Notes: a model not told the origin generated them from the sequence alone. DNA of 39,448 nt from JBDTMC01 sp039934475 (GCA_039934475.1 JBDTMC010000010.1:1-39448), one strand, 5' to 3'; shown: positions 1-8,355, counted from the first letter of the stretch. Numbers and translations are program-made.

Positions 1-112
1 CTTCGAGAAGACGGGAAAGCTCGTCGGCGTCAATCGGTTTGGGCGGTGACGCCTGCTGGGCCGAGAGAGTGACGCCGGCGGCGAGGCAAACGAGTAAAAC
101 TGTCCGGGTCAT
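1..112 (-). CDS. Secreted protein of unknown function, N-terminal fragment
   Basis: Only the first 37 residues are inside the window; the gene runs off the left edge on the minus strand. It begins with an ATG at 112-110. A basic start (MTRT), a hydrophobic stretch (VLLVCLAAGVTL) and a small-residue end (SAQQ) form a Sec-type signal peptide with likely cleavage after Ser-Ala. The mature start is Pro- and Asp-rich. The Cys in the hydrophobic core is not in a proper lipobox, so a lipoprotein is not favoured. It is divergent from the tolC-like gene at 220. The ATG lies only 6 nt past a possible -10 (see 112-206), so the transcript may be nearly leaderless. The function cannot be told from this fragment. 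Confidence 0.6.
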   Translation of the reverse strand, partial: MTRTVLLVCLAAGVTLSAQQASPPKPIDADELSRLLE

Positions 113-206
113 CTTCCGAGTATGACAGAGGCAAGGCTGCGGTAACCCCGGGTGCGGTTAGGCGCGCCTGTCATTCTTGGGCTTAGGTCTCCGATTCTGT
201 CATAGT
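112..206. promoter_or_regulatory. Divergent promoter region with 9-bp inverted repeat
   Basis: TATGACAGA (121-129) and TCTGTCATA (196-204) form a perfect 9-bp inverted repeat between two divergent genes, and a further CTGTCAT lies at 168-174. Read toward each gene, each copy gives an extended -10-like element: TGTCATACT on the minus strand (127-119) and TGTCATAGT on the plus strand (198-206). On the plus strand TTGGGC (177-182) lies 18 bp upstream as a weak -35. The repeats could instead be operator half-sites. Both readings are inference. Confidence 0.35.
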
Positions 207-219
207 TCAAGAAAGAGAA

Positions 220-2115
220 ATGATTTCGAAAAAAGCGGTTGTACTCGCACTGTGCGGGGGATGCTGCCTGCCGGCACAGGGCCCGACACAACAGGAACTC
301 CCTTTACCTCCGAACGCGGTGGGGGCCGCGCCGGGATGGTTGCAACGATATCAGGCGCGTCCGGCGGCGGCAATCAATTTCACAGACTCCCCCCGCCTGA
401 ATGCATTGATCCGCGCCGGCTCACTGTATCTCTCGCTGCGCGAAGCTGTGGCGCTGGCGATTGAGAACAATCTGGATGTGGAGCTGACGCGGATAACACC
501 GTTGATTGCGGAATCCGATCTGTTGCGGGCGAAGGCGGGAGGGATCCCGCGCGGAGTGCCGACCACGGTTCGTGAGGGCCCGGCCGGATTGGGTTCCTCT
601 TCGCAGGGCATCACGGCCACGGGCGGATTACAGACGTCCGTCTCGGCAAGCGATGCGACGGCCAACTCCACGGTATCCGCGGTGAACCCGAGTGTGACGT
701 CAAGTGGCCCCCCAGTGCCGATGTTGGATCCCGCCTTGGCTGCGTCAATCGGATGGAACAAGACCAACCACCCCCAGACTGCCAACTTCATTACCGGGAC
801 CAGTGAGCTGACTACCACCTCGCTGCCCGCCGCGTTTGCCCTGCAGAAGGGGTTTCTGGCAGGCACGATGGCTTCGGTAGGCTATGACACGTTGCGGCAG
901 AACACCAACAACCTGCGTTCGGATATCAACCCGAACACAACCGGCGGCCTCTCAGTGAACGTCACGCAGCCTCTTTTGAATGGCTTTGGAGTTGCGGTCA
1001 ACAACCGTTACATTCGAATTGCGAAGAACAACCGTCAGGTGTCGGACCTGGTTTTTGAGCAGCAGTTGATGTCCACCGGGTACGCGGTGACGCGGCTGTA
1101 CTGGGACCTCGTGAGTTTGAACAACCAAGCGAAGGTCACCGAACAGTCGGTGGCGCTGGCGCAACGTTTGCTGGATGAGAACCAGCAGCAGGAACAGACG
1201 GGCACGCTGGCGTCGATTGAAGTAGTCAGGGCGAAGGCGGAAGTGGCGCGGGCGCAACGCGACCTTACGGTGGCGAACGCACGCGTGCGGCAGCAGGAGA
1301 CGATCCTGAAGGACTACTTGACGCGCCAAACGGTGGATTCGGCCGCGGTGGAGCGGCTGCGTGTGGTGCCCACCGATGCCATCCCGGTACCCTCATCGGA
1401 GGTGATCCAGCCGTTGCAGGATCTGATTGGAGAGGCACAGAAGCAGCGGCCGGACTATGCCCAGGCGCTGATCCAGGTTGACAGTTCGAAGATCTCGCTG
1501 GACGGGTCGAGAAACGCTCTGAAGCCCTCGCTGAACGTTGTGGCGAGCGCGCGCACCAACACTCTGTATGGACCAGTAAACGCGGTCCCTCCGGTGACCC
1601 CGGGGACTGTGCGGACGCCAAGCGGCAACCTGGTGGGCGGCCTGGGCACGGGTCTGGATCAGGTTTTCACCGGACGTTATCCCGACTACGGGGTAGCGCT
1701 GCAGTTGAACATTCCACTCTCAAATCGGGCGGCGCAGGCGGACTATTCGCGCGACCAGCTTTCGCTGCGCCAGCAGCAGATTCGATTGCAGCAAGTGGAG
1801 AAGCAACTGCGGGTGGATGTGGCAAACGCCTTGATCGCGGTGGAACAGAGCCGGGCGGCGTGGGAGGCGGCGCGGCAAGCGCGCGAGTTCCAGACGCAGT
1901 CATTGGACGCTGAGCAGCAGAAGTACGCGGTGGGAGCGTCCACCAACTATCTGGTAATACAATACCAGCGCGATCTGGCACAGGCACAATCCATCGAGGT
2001 GGCTGCCCTGGCGGACTATGCTACGGCGCAAGCGGCGTTGGACAGGGCGACGGGAATGAGCCTGGAGCGGCTGAACATATCGATAGCCGACGCCTATCGC
2101 GGGACGCTGCACTAA
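220..2115 (+). CDS. TolC-family outer-membrane efflux protein
   Basis: The 631-residue protein begins with a Sec signal peptide (MISKKAVVLALCGGCCLPAQ). The mature part has the two-repeat organisation of outer-membrane efflux proteins: a 'LSLREAVALAIENNLDVEL' segment opens the first OEP repeat, followed by long Gln/Ala/Arg-rich amphipathic helices (about 270-370) and a second set (about 490-620) ending in 'ALDRATG', typical of TolC C-terminal regions. A Ser/Thr/Gly-rich stretch between about 100 and 190 is longer than in TolC of E. coli. Such proteins form trimeric outer-membrane channels for RND, MFS or ABC exporters, but no inner-membrane partner is adjacent, so the substrate is unknown. The SD is weak (AAGAGA). 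A GC-rich hairpin and adenylate kinase follow. Confidence 0.88.
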   Translation: MISKKAVVLALCGGCCLPAQGPTQQELPLPPNAVGAAPGWLQRYQARPAAAINFTDSPRLNALIRAGSLYLSLREAVALAIENNLDVELTRITPLIAESDLLRAKAGGIPRGVPTTVREGPAGLGSSSQGITATGGLQTSVSASDATANSTVSAVNPSVTSSGPPVPMLDPALAASIGWNKTNHPQTANFITGTSELTTTSLPAAFALQKGFLAGTMASVGYDTLRQNTNNLRSDINPNTTGGLSVNVTQPLLNGFGVAVNNRYIRIAKNNRQVSDLVFEQQLMSTGYAVTRLYWDLVSLNNQAKVTEQSVALAQRLLDENQQQEQTGTLASIEVVRAKAEVARAQRDLTVANARVRQQETILKDYLTRQTVDSAAVERLRVVPTDAIPVPSSEVIQPLQDLIGEAQKQRPDYAQALIQVDSSKISLDGSRNALKPSLNVVASARTNTLYGPVNAVPPVTPGTVRTPSGNLVGGLGTGLDQVFTGRYPDYGVALQLNIPLSNRAAQADYSRDQLSLRQQQIRLQQVEKQLRVDVANALIAVEQSRAAWEAARQAREFQTQSLDAEQQKYAVGASTNYLVIQYQRDLAQAQSIEVAALADYATAQAALDRATGMSLERLNISIADAYRGTLH

Positions 2116-2140
2116 GCGGATGTGAGAGGATAATGCTTCA

Positions 2141-2162
2141 GGCGCAGCCGGCCGGCTGTGCC
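2141..2162 (+). promoter_or_regulatory. GC-rich hairpin upstream of adk
   Basis: A perfect 14-bp palindrome (2145-2158) extends to 2141-2162 with one G-U pair, giving a stem of about 9 bp with a 4-nt loop. It sits between the tolC-like stop codon and the TTG start of adenylate kinase, about 16 nt before that start. There is no T tract, so it is not a classic intrinsic terminator. It may attenuate, stabilise or limit translation of adk. Function is inferred from position only. Confidence 0.35.
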
Positions 2163-2178
2163 CGGGAGTAAATGACGC

Positions 2179-2847
2179 TTGGTAATTCTTCTTTTTGGAC
2201 CACCCGGTTCGGGCAAGGGCACGCAGTCTCCACTGATCACGAACCTGCTTAAGATCCCCGCTATCTCAACGGGTGAGATGCTGCGGGCCGAGATCGCCGC
2301 CGGTACGGAGTTGGGCCGCCAGACGAAGGCTGCCATTACGGCAGGAGGGCTGGTGAGCGACGATCTGGTGAACCAAATAGTGCGTTCACGGATTTCGAAA
2401 CCCGATTGCGCCGGCGGGTTCCTATTGGACGGGTATCCCCGGACGGTGGAACAGGCCCGGTATCTGGATGGCGTGCTGGAGCAGTTCCACTTTGCACCGG
2501 CCACGGTGTTGCACTTTGAGGTACCAGCGGAAGCGCTGATCGGACGCCTGATGTGCCGCCGGCAATGCCCAGAGTGCGGTGAGATCTACAATATCCTTTA
2601 CCGCAGGCCGCTACGGCCCGGCCAGTGCGACAACGACGGGGCGTCGCTGGACGTGCGGGAAGACGATAAGGCAGACGTCATCCGCGAGCGGTTAAGCACC
2701 TACGAAGAGCTGACGCGCCCGGTGTTAAGCCACTACTACGACGCCGACTACCACCTGATTTCAGGCGATAAATCGCCCGGTTATATATTCGAAGAAGTGC
2801 AGGGGATTTTGGAAGAGAAAGCGGCGCGGGACCGCTCAGGCCGCTGA
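2179..2847 (+). CDS. adk: Adenylate kinase (zinc-type LID)
   Basis: Catalyses ATP + AMP to 2 ADP in the cytoplasm. The 222-residue protein opens with the nucleotide-binding P-loop GPPGSGKGTQ (residues 7-16), then the AMP-binding stretch 'STGEMLR' and 'FLLDGYPRT', the usual adenylate kinase signature. The LID holds CPEC, 16 residues, then CDND, a C-X2-C-X16-C-X2-D arrangement expected to bind zinc and typical of long-type Gram-positive and some other enzymes. The start is TTG: a stop codon lies two codons upstream in frame, no ATG or GTG is available before the P-loop, and GGGAG at 2164-2168 serves as SD. The 3' end overlaps the convergent gene at 2836 by 12 bp. Confidence 0.95.
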   Translation: MVILLFGPPGSGKGTQSPLITNLLKIPAISTGEMLRAEIAAGTELGRQTKAAITAGGLVSDDLVNQIVRSRISKPDCAGGFLLDGYPRTVEQARYLDGVLEQFHFAPATVLHFEVPAEALIGRLMCRRQCPECGEIYNILYRRPLRPGQCDNDGASLDVREDDKADVIRERLSTYEELTRPVLSHYYDADYHLISGDKSPGYIFEEVQGILEEKAARDRSGR

Positions 2848-3666
2848 GAGCAGCGCTTTCAAATCGTCGGCTGCGCAGGAGACGATCTGGCGAACCCAGG
2901 CCGCTTGGTCTTCGCCAGAATCGATACGCGCGATGTCTTCCGAGAGCACGACGACCCCGGTCCAACCCTGGGTATGCCAATGACCGCCATGCATCAGTCC
3001 AGGCAACCGGGCGGGTTCCAGAGCTGGTCCCGAGGTGACGTAAAAATAGGGTTGGGCATAGTTGGAATCCCCGGGGGACATGCCCAGGCCGATGGTGCGG
3101 CCGGGCGCGCCGGCAACGGGTATCAGGGCGGCGATGTCGAAATGGTGCGGCCAGCAGCGGACGGGCTGATTTGGAGCGAGGTGCTGAAACAGATTGGCGG
3201 CATTTGCGTAGTAATTGGCGAGTTCGCGGAGAGGGCCCCGTTCGTCCTCTTCGTAAGCTGTTCCGGCGGGAGGGTAGGTTTCGACTTCAAAATGCAGCGG
3301 CCGGCGAAAAGGCTCGACCGGTAGACCGTGCGCGGCGAGATTCGCCTCCACCCAATGAATGGCTTCGCTTTGCGTTTTGCCTGAGAGGTAGAAAGCCGCT
3401 TCGCCTTGGCCACCGCCGGCGAGCCAAAGAAGGCTGAGGCTGGAAGGGCATAAGGCAAGAGAGAAGGGCCGCGCGGCGTTGACCAGACGGCCGGAGAAGG
3501 CTTCGAGTTCGTGATCCCAGGTAAGACTGGTGTGACTGTCGTCGGCTTCTTCTGAAACGTAACCGCGGGCTACGTGCGTCAGAAGTTGGAGAGCGTTGTG
3601 ACACGCCAGACGAGCGGGAGTAAGAGCAGCCGGCGCGGGATCTCCGAGTTTCGCCCAGGGGTTCAT
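2836..3666 (-). CDS. Conserved uncharacterised protein
   Basis: I do not recognise a characterised family. The 276-residue protein has no signal peptide or membrane segment, so it is probably cytoplasmic. It is rich in Trp and His in its second half, with a 'WPHHFDIAALI' segment near residue 180, a 'GMSPGD' turn and 'GGHWHTQGWTGVVV' near residue 230. These His-rich motifs could form a metal or ligand site, but nothing fixes a reaction. The start ATG at 3666 is the first good one. It converges with adk (12-bp overlap of the 3' ends) and is divergent from the beta-barrel gene at 3757. Confidence 0.7.
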   Translation of the reverse strand: MNPWAKLGDPAPAALTPARLACHNALQLLTHVARGYVSEEADDSHTSLTWDHELEAFSGRLVNAARPFSLALCPSSLSLLWLAGGGQGEAAFYLSGKTQSEAIHWVEANLAAHGLPVEPFRRPLHFEVETYPPAGTAYEEDERGPLRELANYYANAANLFQHLAPNQPVRCWPHHFDIAALIPVAGAPGRTIGLGMSPGDSNYAQPYFYVTSGPALEPARLPGLMHGGHWHTQGWTGVVVLSEDIARIDSGEDQAAWVRQIVSCAADDLKALLSAA

Positions 3667-3722
3667 GGGATTACGCTAGCATGAGCGGGCTCTGGCGATT
3701 CCACGCGGAGCGAGGCGCATAC

Positions 3723-3730
3723 GTTAAACT
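3723..3730 (+). promoter_or_regulatory. Possible -10 element (GTTAAACT)
   Basis: GTTAAACT lies 26 nt before the ATG of the beta-barrel gene. The same octamer lies just upstream of the predicted 6S RNA 5' end at 37264-37271. TAAACT matches the -10 consensus at four of six positions. No convincing -35 is visible. This is a weak inference from the shared octamer and the spacing. Confidence 0.25.
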
Positions 3731-3756
3731 GAGGGTTTCAAAGGAAGCATTGTTTC

Positions 3757-4665
3757 ATGATTCTGTTTCGCGACACGTTCCGTATTGGGGCTCTGTTGAC
3801 GCTGGCGGTACTGGCGGTCACCGGCTTGGGCGCCCAGACGCAGGAGCCGGCCGCTCCGGCGCAAGTCCCGGCAGCTCCGGCGCAAACTCCGGCAGCTGCG
3901 CAAACCCCGGCAGCTCCGGCGCAGACGCCTGCCGCTCCGACGCAAGAGCCGGCAACTCCGGCGGCAACGCCGGCGCCTAAGTTGAAGGATGTAGACCCGT
4001 CGAAGAAGCCGGACATGCACATCGTGACCTTCGGATTGGGCGCGCGGTATATCGTGGAAGGCACACTGAAGGGATCCAGCACGTCGAAGACTGTAACGAC
4101 GCCTTCCTCAACGATCGACTACAACGGCGGCGCCAAGCCGACGAAGTACGATCTCGGCGCGATGGTGGAACTCCGGCTAAGCCGCCACTTATCCATTGTC
4201 GCAGAGGGGATGTACCATCCCACGAAGTACAACCAGACCGACGCCTACACCTATAACGCCCCAATACCCCGCGGGCTATTGCTGAATTCCATCGCCGAGA
4301 ACACCAGCGCCCGGATCTTCGATGTGCCCGTGATGCTGAAGTTTCGCAAGCTCTCGTCGAGCGGACTCCTTTCCCATACGTTCCTCACCGGTGGCGGGGC
4401 GTTCCGAATTGTCTCGAACGTGAAATCGAGCACCGTGTCGACGTTCAGCGACTCGACGACAACGACGAATACATCACCGGTAGGGCCAGCCCAGCGCACC
4501 GCGAAGGGCTTCGTGGCGGGAGCGGGTATGCGATTCACCGATGAGTTCGGGATCAAAGTCACCCCGGAAGCCCGATACACCTACTGGATGGACTCCAACA
4601 TCAGGCGCGAAGGCGTGAACTTCCCGAAGAGCCAGATAGAACTGGGACTGTCGTTTTCGTTCTAA
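3757..4665 (+). CDS. Outer-membrane beta-barrel protein with Ala/Pro repeat linker
   Basis: The 302-residue protein has a Sec signal peptide (hydrophobic 'LLTLAVLAVTGLGAQ', cleavage likely after GAQ) and then a low-complexity Pro/Ala/Gln/Thr segment (about residues 28-75) of repeated PAAPAQ and QTPAAP units. From about residue 85 it shows alternating amphipathic strands with Gly turns and a C-terminal 'IELGLSFSF' that ends in Phe, the mark of an outer-membrane barrel recognised by the BAM machinery. About eight strands fit, like OmpW/OmpX/OmpA-type porin-like proteins. The flexible repeat may span the periplasm. SD AAAGGAAG lies 8 nt before the ATG. It is tail to tail with the chemoreceptor gene, 5 bp apart. 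Ligand and role are unknown. Confidence 0.78.
   Translation: MILFRDTFRIGALLTLAVLAVTGLGAQTQEPAAPAQVPAAPAQTPAAAQTPAAPAQTPAAPTQEPATPAATPAPKLKDVDPSKKPDMHIVTFGLGARYIVEGTLKGSSTSKTVTTPSSTIDYNGGAKPTKYDLGAMVELRLSRHLSIVAEGMYHPTKYNQTDAYTYNAPIPRGLLLNSIAENTSARIFDVPVMLKFRKLSSSGLLSHTFLTGGGAFRIVSNVKSSTVSTFSDSTTTTNTSPVGPAQRTAKGFVAGAGMRFTDEFGIKVTPEARYTYWMDSNIRREGVNFPKSQIELGLSFSF
3842..3975 (+). repeat. Imperfect tandem repeat encoding the Ala/Pro-rich linker
   Basis: Units around 'GCAGCTCCGGCGCA' recur with small changes, in frame, encoding PAAPAQ and QTPAAP. The copies are imperfect and keep frame, as expected for a coding minisatellite that can change length by slippage. Confidence 0.7.
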
Positions 4666-4670
4666 TCAGA

Positions 4671-6275
4671 CTAAAGCTGGAAGCGGCTGACCAGAGTTTG
4701 CAGATCTCCGGCCATGCCGCGAAGGGAGCGCGACGCGGTTTGCGTTTCCGTCGCGCCCTTGCTTGTTTCTTTCGCCGCCTCAGCGAGTCCGGAAATGTTG
4801 CTGGCAATTTCGAGTGACCCGGAGGCGCCTTCGGCCGCATTCATCCCGATGCCTTTGGCCGTGACCGTCTGTTCCTCGACCGCCGCGGCGATGCGGGTGG
4901 CGATTTCGTTGATTTTGCGAATCACTTCTCCGATTTGTGCAATCGCCGCCACGGCGCTGCCAGTCTCATTTTGCATAGCGTCGATGCGCTGTCCGATCTC
5001 CTGGGTGGCACGAGCGCTGCCATCGGCCAGTTCCTTTACTTCTCTCGCGACGACGGCAAAGCCACGACCGGCGTCGCCGGCACGGGCTGCTTCGAGCGTG
5101 GCATTCAGGGCGAGTAAATTGGTCTGCTTGGCGATGCTGTTGATCAGCCGGGTCACTTTGCCAATTTCAACGCCCGAATCCCCCAGGCGCTCCATGGTTG
5201 CGTTGGCGGATTCCACGGCCTTTACAGCGCCTTGGGCAATAGTGGCGGATTGATTGGCCGCCGCCGCGATGTCGTGGATTGATCGCTGCATCTCATTGGC
5301 GCTGGTAGCGACTGCCGAAACGCGTTCGGAAACCGTGGAACTCGCGTTGGCTACCACTTTGGATTGAACGGCGGTCTCTTCTGCCACGGCGGCCATCTGC
5401 TGACTTATCGACGTGAGTTGCTCAGCCGAATTCGCCAGCTCGGTAGAACTGCGCGAAATCTGCTCCAGGCTCGACCGGAAGTTCTCCCGGATCTGACCAA
5501 ACGCTTTGCCAAAGGCACCGGCGCAGGCCATTGGCTCGTCAAAGACTTTGTCGTTGAGGCGGGAATCGGCAAGGGCGGCGCACTGCTCCCGAAGCATTTG
5601 AATCGCGTTTTTCACCTGATCGAGGCATTCGGTCTTGTCCATTCCCGCTCGCTGCCGGATGGCCGAAATGTCGAGTCCCATCGATTCCAGAGTGCTGAGC
5701 AGGAACGAGTCTCCCACGGCCTGCATGTCATAGTTGAAGACTTTGGACACAGCGTCTTCGGCCTTCTGCGCGTGGTCTTTGTTCTTTACCTCACGGCGCA
5801 GGTGGTTCCTGACCAGGCGAAACATCTCGGCATAGGAGCCGATGTACCACTTGAAGGGTAGGTTTATCCGATCATGGACCGAACCGACGTGGAGTCTCTG
5901 CTCAAAGTAATCGAGCCCCCAATTGGTTCGCGCGCCGGAGAATACCGAGGCGATGTAGCCGGACTGAGCGGCCTCAAGTTGTTTCCGCAGCACTGGAATC
6001 GCGACACTACGGGCAGATGCAAAGTCTTCGAAGAACGATTTCGTACCGGGGAAAGAGAATTGCCAGTCGTAAAACTCGCGGGCGATCGTTGGAGCCGCTT
6101 TCGCCGCCCAAGTCTCCAACTTTTGGAGCAACTGGCGATCATCCTCCGTTAGCCGGATGAACTGCCGCCGGCGGGCGAGGTTCTCCTCATTGATTCCAAA
6201 ACGGACGGCAAGTTGGTCCGTACCGCGCTGGTGTCCCGCTCCGTGGGCGTGTTCCGGCGGTGCCGCAGTGGTCAT
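4671..6275 (-). CDS. Globin-coupled methyl-accepting chemotaxis protein (HemAT-like)
   Basis: The 534-residue protein couples a heme globin sensor to a chemoreceptor signalling module. Residues about 25-195 form the sensor globin: 'RRRQFIRLTEDD' in the N-terminal helices and 'HVGSVHDRINL...KWYIGSY', where His134 is the expected proximal heme ligand. After a short linker the cytoplasmic MCP coiled coil (about 260-534) carries the hairpin tip 'QTNLLALNATLEAARAGDAG', the region that contacts CheW and CheA. There are no membrane helices and no HAMP domain, so it is a soluble receptor, as in Bacillus HemAT. It probably senses oxygen or another gas and directs aerotaxis. It starts 59 bp after the acyltransferase gene on the same strand with its own SD (GGAAGGA). 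No other che gene is in the window. Confidence 0.92.
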   Translation of the reverse strand: MTTAAPPEHAHGAGHQRGTDQLAVRFGINEENLARRRQFIRLTEDDRQLLQKLETWAAKAAPTIAREFYDWQFSFPGTKSFFEDFASARSVAIPVLRKQLEAAQSGYIASVFSGARTNWGLDYFEQRLHVGSVHDRINLPFKWYIGSYAEMFRLVRNHLRREVKNKDHAQKAEDAVSKVFNYDMQAVGDSFLLSTLESMGLDISAIRQRAGMDKTECLDQVKNAIQMLREQCAALADSRLNDKVFDEPMACAGAFGKAFGQIRENFRSSLEQISRSSTELANSAEQLTSISQQMAAVAEETAVQSKVVANASSTVSERVSAVATSANEMQRSIHDIAAAANQSATIAQGAVKAVESANATMERLGDSGVEIGKVTRLINSIAKQTNLLALNATLEAARAGDAGRGFAVVAREVKELADGSARATQEIGQRIDAMQNETGSAVAAIAQIGEVIRKINEIATRIAAAVEEQTVTAKGIGMNAAEGASGSLEIASNISGLAEAAKETSKGATETQTASRSLRGMAGDLQTLVSRFQL

Positions 6276-6334
6276 GAGTAATCGCTTCCTTCCCGTATCG
6301 ACTGAAATGTGCGGGGCCGGTGCGGGGCGAAAGG

Positions 6335-7411
6335 TCAGAGGTTGATCCGGCCGTCACCATCGCCTCGGCTCACATATGTATCGTCCGGGAGGACGCCGCT
6401 CTTTAGGGGCTTGGACAAAGCCAAAAGATAGTTCGACGGACCGTCAACATACCCGAGCCGGCGAAAATGTTCCCGCCAGAGGCTATGTGTTTGATTCGTC
6501 ACGACAAGGTCGGCACCAAGGGAGGCGAGCACATCGGTGGTCAGGGACAACAGGAGCGAAAGATGAGAGGCCGGCGCGAGAGCGTCCAAGACTGTTCCAA
6601 CGACCAGATTGCCGAAGTATGCGTTGTTTTGCATCGGCGAGACGAGGCAAGCCGACCAGCCGACGACTTCGCCACCCACTCGTAGAACGAAGCGATGAAT
6701 CCGTCCCTCCGGGTAAAGATCCGCGGCGGCCTTGGCGTCCCGAACGGAAGAGAATCCGATTCCCTGCCGGCACCGTTTCCACACCTCGTCGAGTCCGTCG
6801 GGCCATTGGGAAACTTTTTCGAGAGCCACGCCGCGGGAAGAAGGCCGGCGGCGTGCGGCACGCCAGAGAAAATTCGCCGTTGCTCCGAGGCCGGTGGAAG
6901 CCAGCAGGCGTGCCGGGATTCTCCTGCTGCCTTGTCGCAACGGTCCAATCTCCCGCAGAAAGCGGTTGGCACAGAGGACAGCGAACTGGAAGGGAACCGG
7001 GCGGACTTCCCAACCAGCGGCTGCGAGCAAGCGCGGAAACGAATGCTGAAGGCCGCCCATGCCGATGGCGTAGACATAGGGGCTACGGCGGGTGAGGAAC
7101 TGGAGCAGGCGCAGGCCGACGCCAGACCAGGCCTTATCGACGATACCTTCGCTGAGCGGAGACTGAATGTTGACGAGCGGGATCTCTGTTTGGTTGAGCC
7201 ACCCACGCTGCTCCATCAGAAGGACGCCGCCACGAACCGAAGCGCGTTCGTCAACGGCCACGTAGTGTGTCCAGGCAATTCCCCCGGTGCGGGCGACGGG
7301 AATCTCCTCGGGAAGGTAGAATTCAAACTCGCCGCGCTCGCGCAGCCGCTGGTTGAACGCCGCGCACGCCGGGAGCAAAGCCGGGGACAAGGGGACAAAC
7401 TCGACCTTCAT
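6335..7411 (-). CDS. GNAT-like acyltransferase of a glycan-modification operon
   Basis: This 358-residue protein has the look of GNAT/FemAB-type acyltransferases. The N-terminal half (about 1-150) has 'FNQRLRERGEFEFYLPEE' and beta strands such as 'HYVAVDE' and 'VRGGVLLMEQ'. A second GNAT-like half (about 205-340) has 'RFVLRVGGEVVGWSACLV' followed by a helix and 'FRRLGYVDGPSNYLLAL'. No signal peptide is visible. The ATG at 7411 is preferred over an in-frame start 48 nt upstream that would lie inside the preceding gene; it leaves a 5-bp gap. It is last in the operon behind an FkbH-like protein, an ACP and a deacetylase, so it may transfer the acyl group carried by the ACP. The family call is moderate and the donor is inferred. 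Confidence 0.6.
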   Translation of the reverse strand: MKVEFVPLSPALLPACAAFNQRLRERGEFEFYLPEEIPVARTGGIAWTHYVAVDERASVRGGVLLMEQRGWLNQTEIPLVNIQSPLSEGIVDKAWSGVGLRLLQFLTRRSPYVYAIGMGGLQHSFPRLLAAAGWEVRPVPFQFAVLCANRFLREIGPLRQGSRRIPARLLASTGLGATANFLWRAARRRPSSRGVALEKVSQWPDGLDEVWKRCRQGIGFSSVRDAKAAADLYPEGRIHRFVLRVGGEVVGWSACLVSPMQNNAYFGNLVVGTVLDALAPASHLSLLLSLTTDVLASLGADLVVTNQTHSLWREHFRRLGYVDGPSNYLLALSKPLKSGVLPDDTYVSRGDGDGRINL

Positions 7412-7416
7412 AGGGC

Positions 7417-8355
7417 TTACGATGTGCCTCGGAAGATCTTTTCGGCAAGCCAGCGCCACTCGAGGCGAGCGCGGGTGCGGTCATCGAGCGTGCAGACGCC
7501 GCGCTCGGCCGCGAGGTGATCGAGCATGGTCGTAGCGGGCACAAACCAGCCATTCTTCTTTTGCAAACGCTCCATCAGCCGGACAAATTCAGGTCGGAGT
7601 TTGCCGTTTTCCACGAAACCATGGCCGAAGTGCGTGTAGACGATTGCCGCTCCGCCTTCCGCTTCCAGGCGGTCCTGATTCTGATCTGCCATCGTCTTTA
7701 AGAACGCCGGCCCTTGCGCGCCCTCGCTGGCGGCGAACCAGCGGTTCACGAACGGACGCAAGGGATCGTAGTACGGCATCCAAGGGCAGGCGCGCAACGT
7801 ATTAAGGTCTGAGAAGACGAAATTCCGGCAGTAGCGAATGCGCTCACGGCAGTAGTCACCCCAGAAATTCGGATGCCCTTCGATGTGGCCAAAGTGGCGG
7901 CCGGCGGTGCTGAAACCGGACAAAGCAAGGTAGAGAGCGCGGCGGAGACCAGAGAGGCGCGCCGGACCCCAATAGAGTGCCTCGCCGTTGTAGTGATTCG
8001 CCATGGACAAAGGATGGGCGCCGAAGGCAGCGCGGAAGCGGTCTAATCCCTCCAGCGTCTCTTCGCGCGTGGAGGTATGGGGCGCGGCGTTGTGCCAGGC
8101 AATTTCAAAACCCTCGCCAGCCAGTTCGAGTAAGTGTTCCCGGTACTGGGGATTGGCGCAGGTCTCGCCACCGGAGTTGGCTTCGCGCCGGGCGGCCAAT
8201 GGCCACACGGCTATCGTTGTCCGGAACCCGAGATCGGAGAGGAAACGGTAAACGAGGCGGCTGGTTTCGAGGGACTGCCCGTCCGGATCGTCGAAGACAG
8301 TGAAGGCGAATCGCGCACCGTTCGGCCACCGGACCGCTGCTTGCGGATCAGCCAC
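7417..8355 (-). CDS. Polysaccharide deacetylase-like protein (NodB fold)
   Basis: The 312-residue protein begins 'RFAFTVFDDPDG', the Asp-Asp start of NodB-type deacetylases (Asp22, Asp23), followed by a helix and 'TTIAVWPL'. The second motif is 'WHNAAPH' (His88, His93), close to the H-x3-H metal site of the family but with one extra residue between the histidines. A late 'YTHFGHGF' could give further His residues. No signal peptide is seen, so it probably acts in the cytoplasm on a lipid-linked or nucleotide sugar, or is non-catalytic. Its start overlaps the ACP stop by 8 bp, which implies translational coupling. Loss of deacetylase activity is possible because of the altered second motif. 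Confidence 0.72.
   Translation of the reverse strand: MADPQAAVRWPNGARFAFTVFDDPDGQSLETSRLVYRFLSDLGFRTTIAVWPLAARREANSGGETCANPQYREHLLELAGEGFEIAWHNAAPHTSTREETLEGLDRFRAAFGAHPLSMANHYNGEALYWGPARLSGLRRALYLALSGFSTAGRHFGHIEGHPNFWGDYCRERIRYCRNFVFSDLNTLRACPWMPYYDPLRPFVNRWFAASEGAQGPAFLKTMADQNQDRLEAEGGAAIVYTHFGHGFVENGKLRPEFVRLMERLQKKNGWFVPATTMLDHLAAERGVCTLDDRTRARLEWRWLAEKIFRGTS

Noticed and set aside
2141..2162. Intrinsic terminator after the tolC-like gene
   Set aside because: The hairpin has no following T tract, so it is listed as a possible regulatory structure only.
3842..3975. CRISPR-like array
   Set aside because: The units are short, imperfect, in frame and encode Pro/Ala repeats; there are no spacers.
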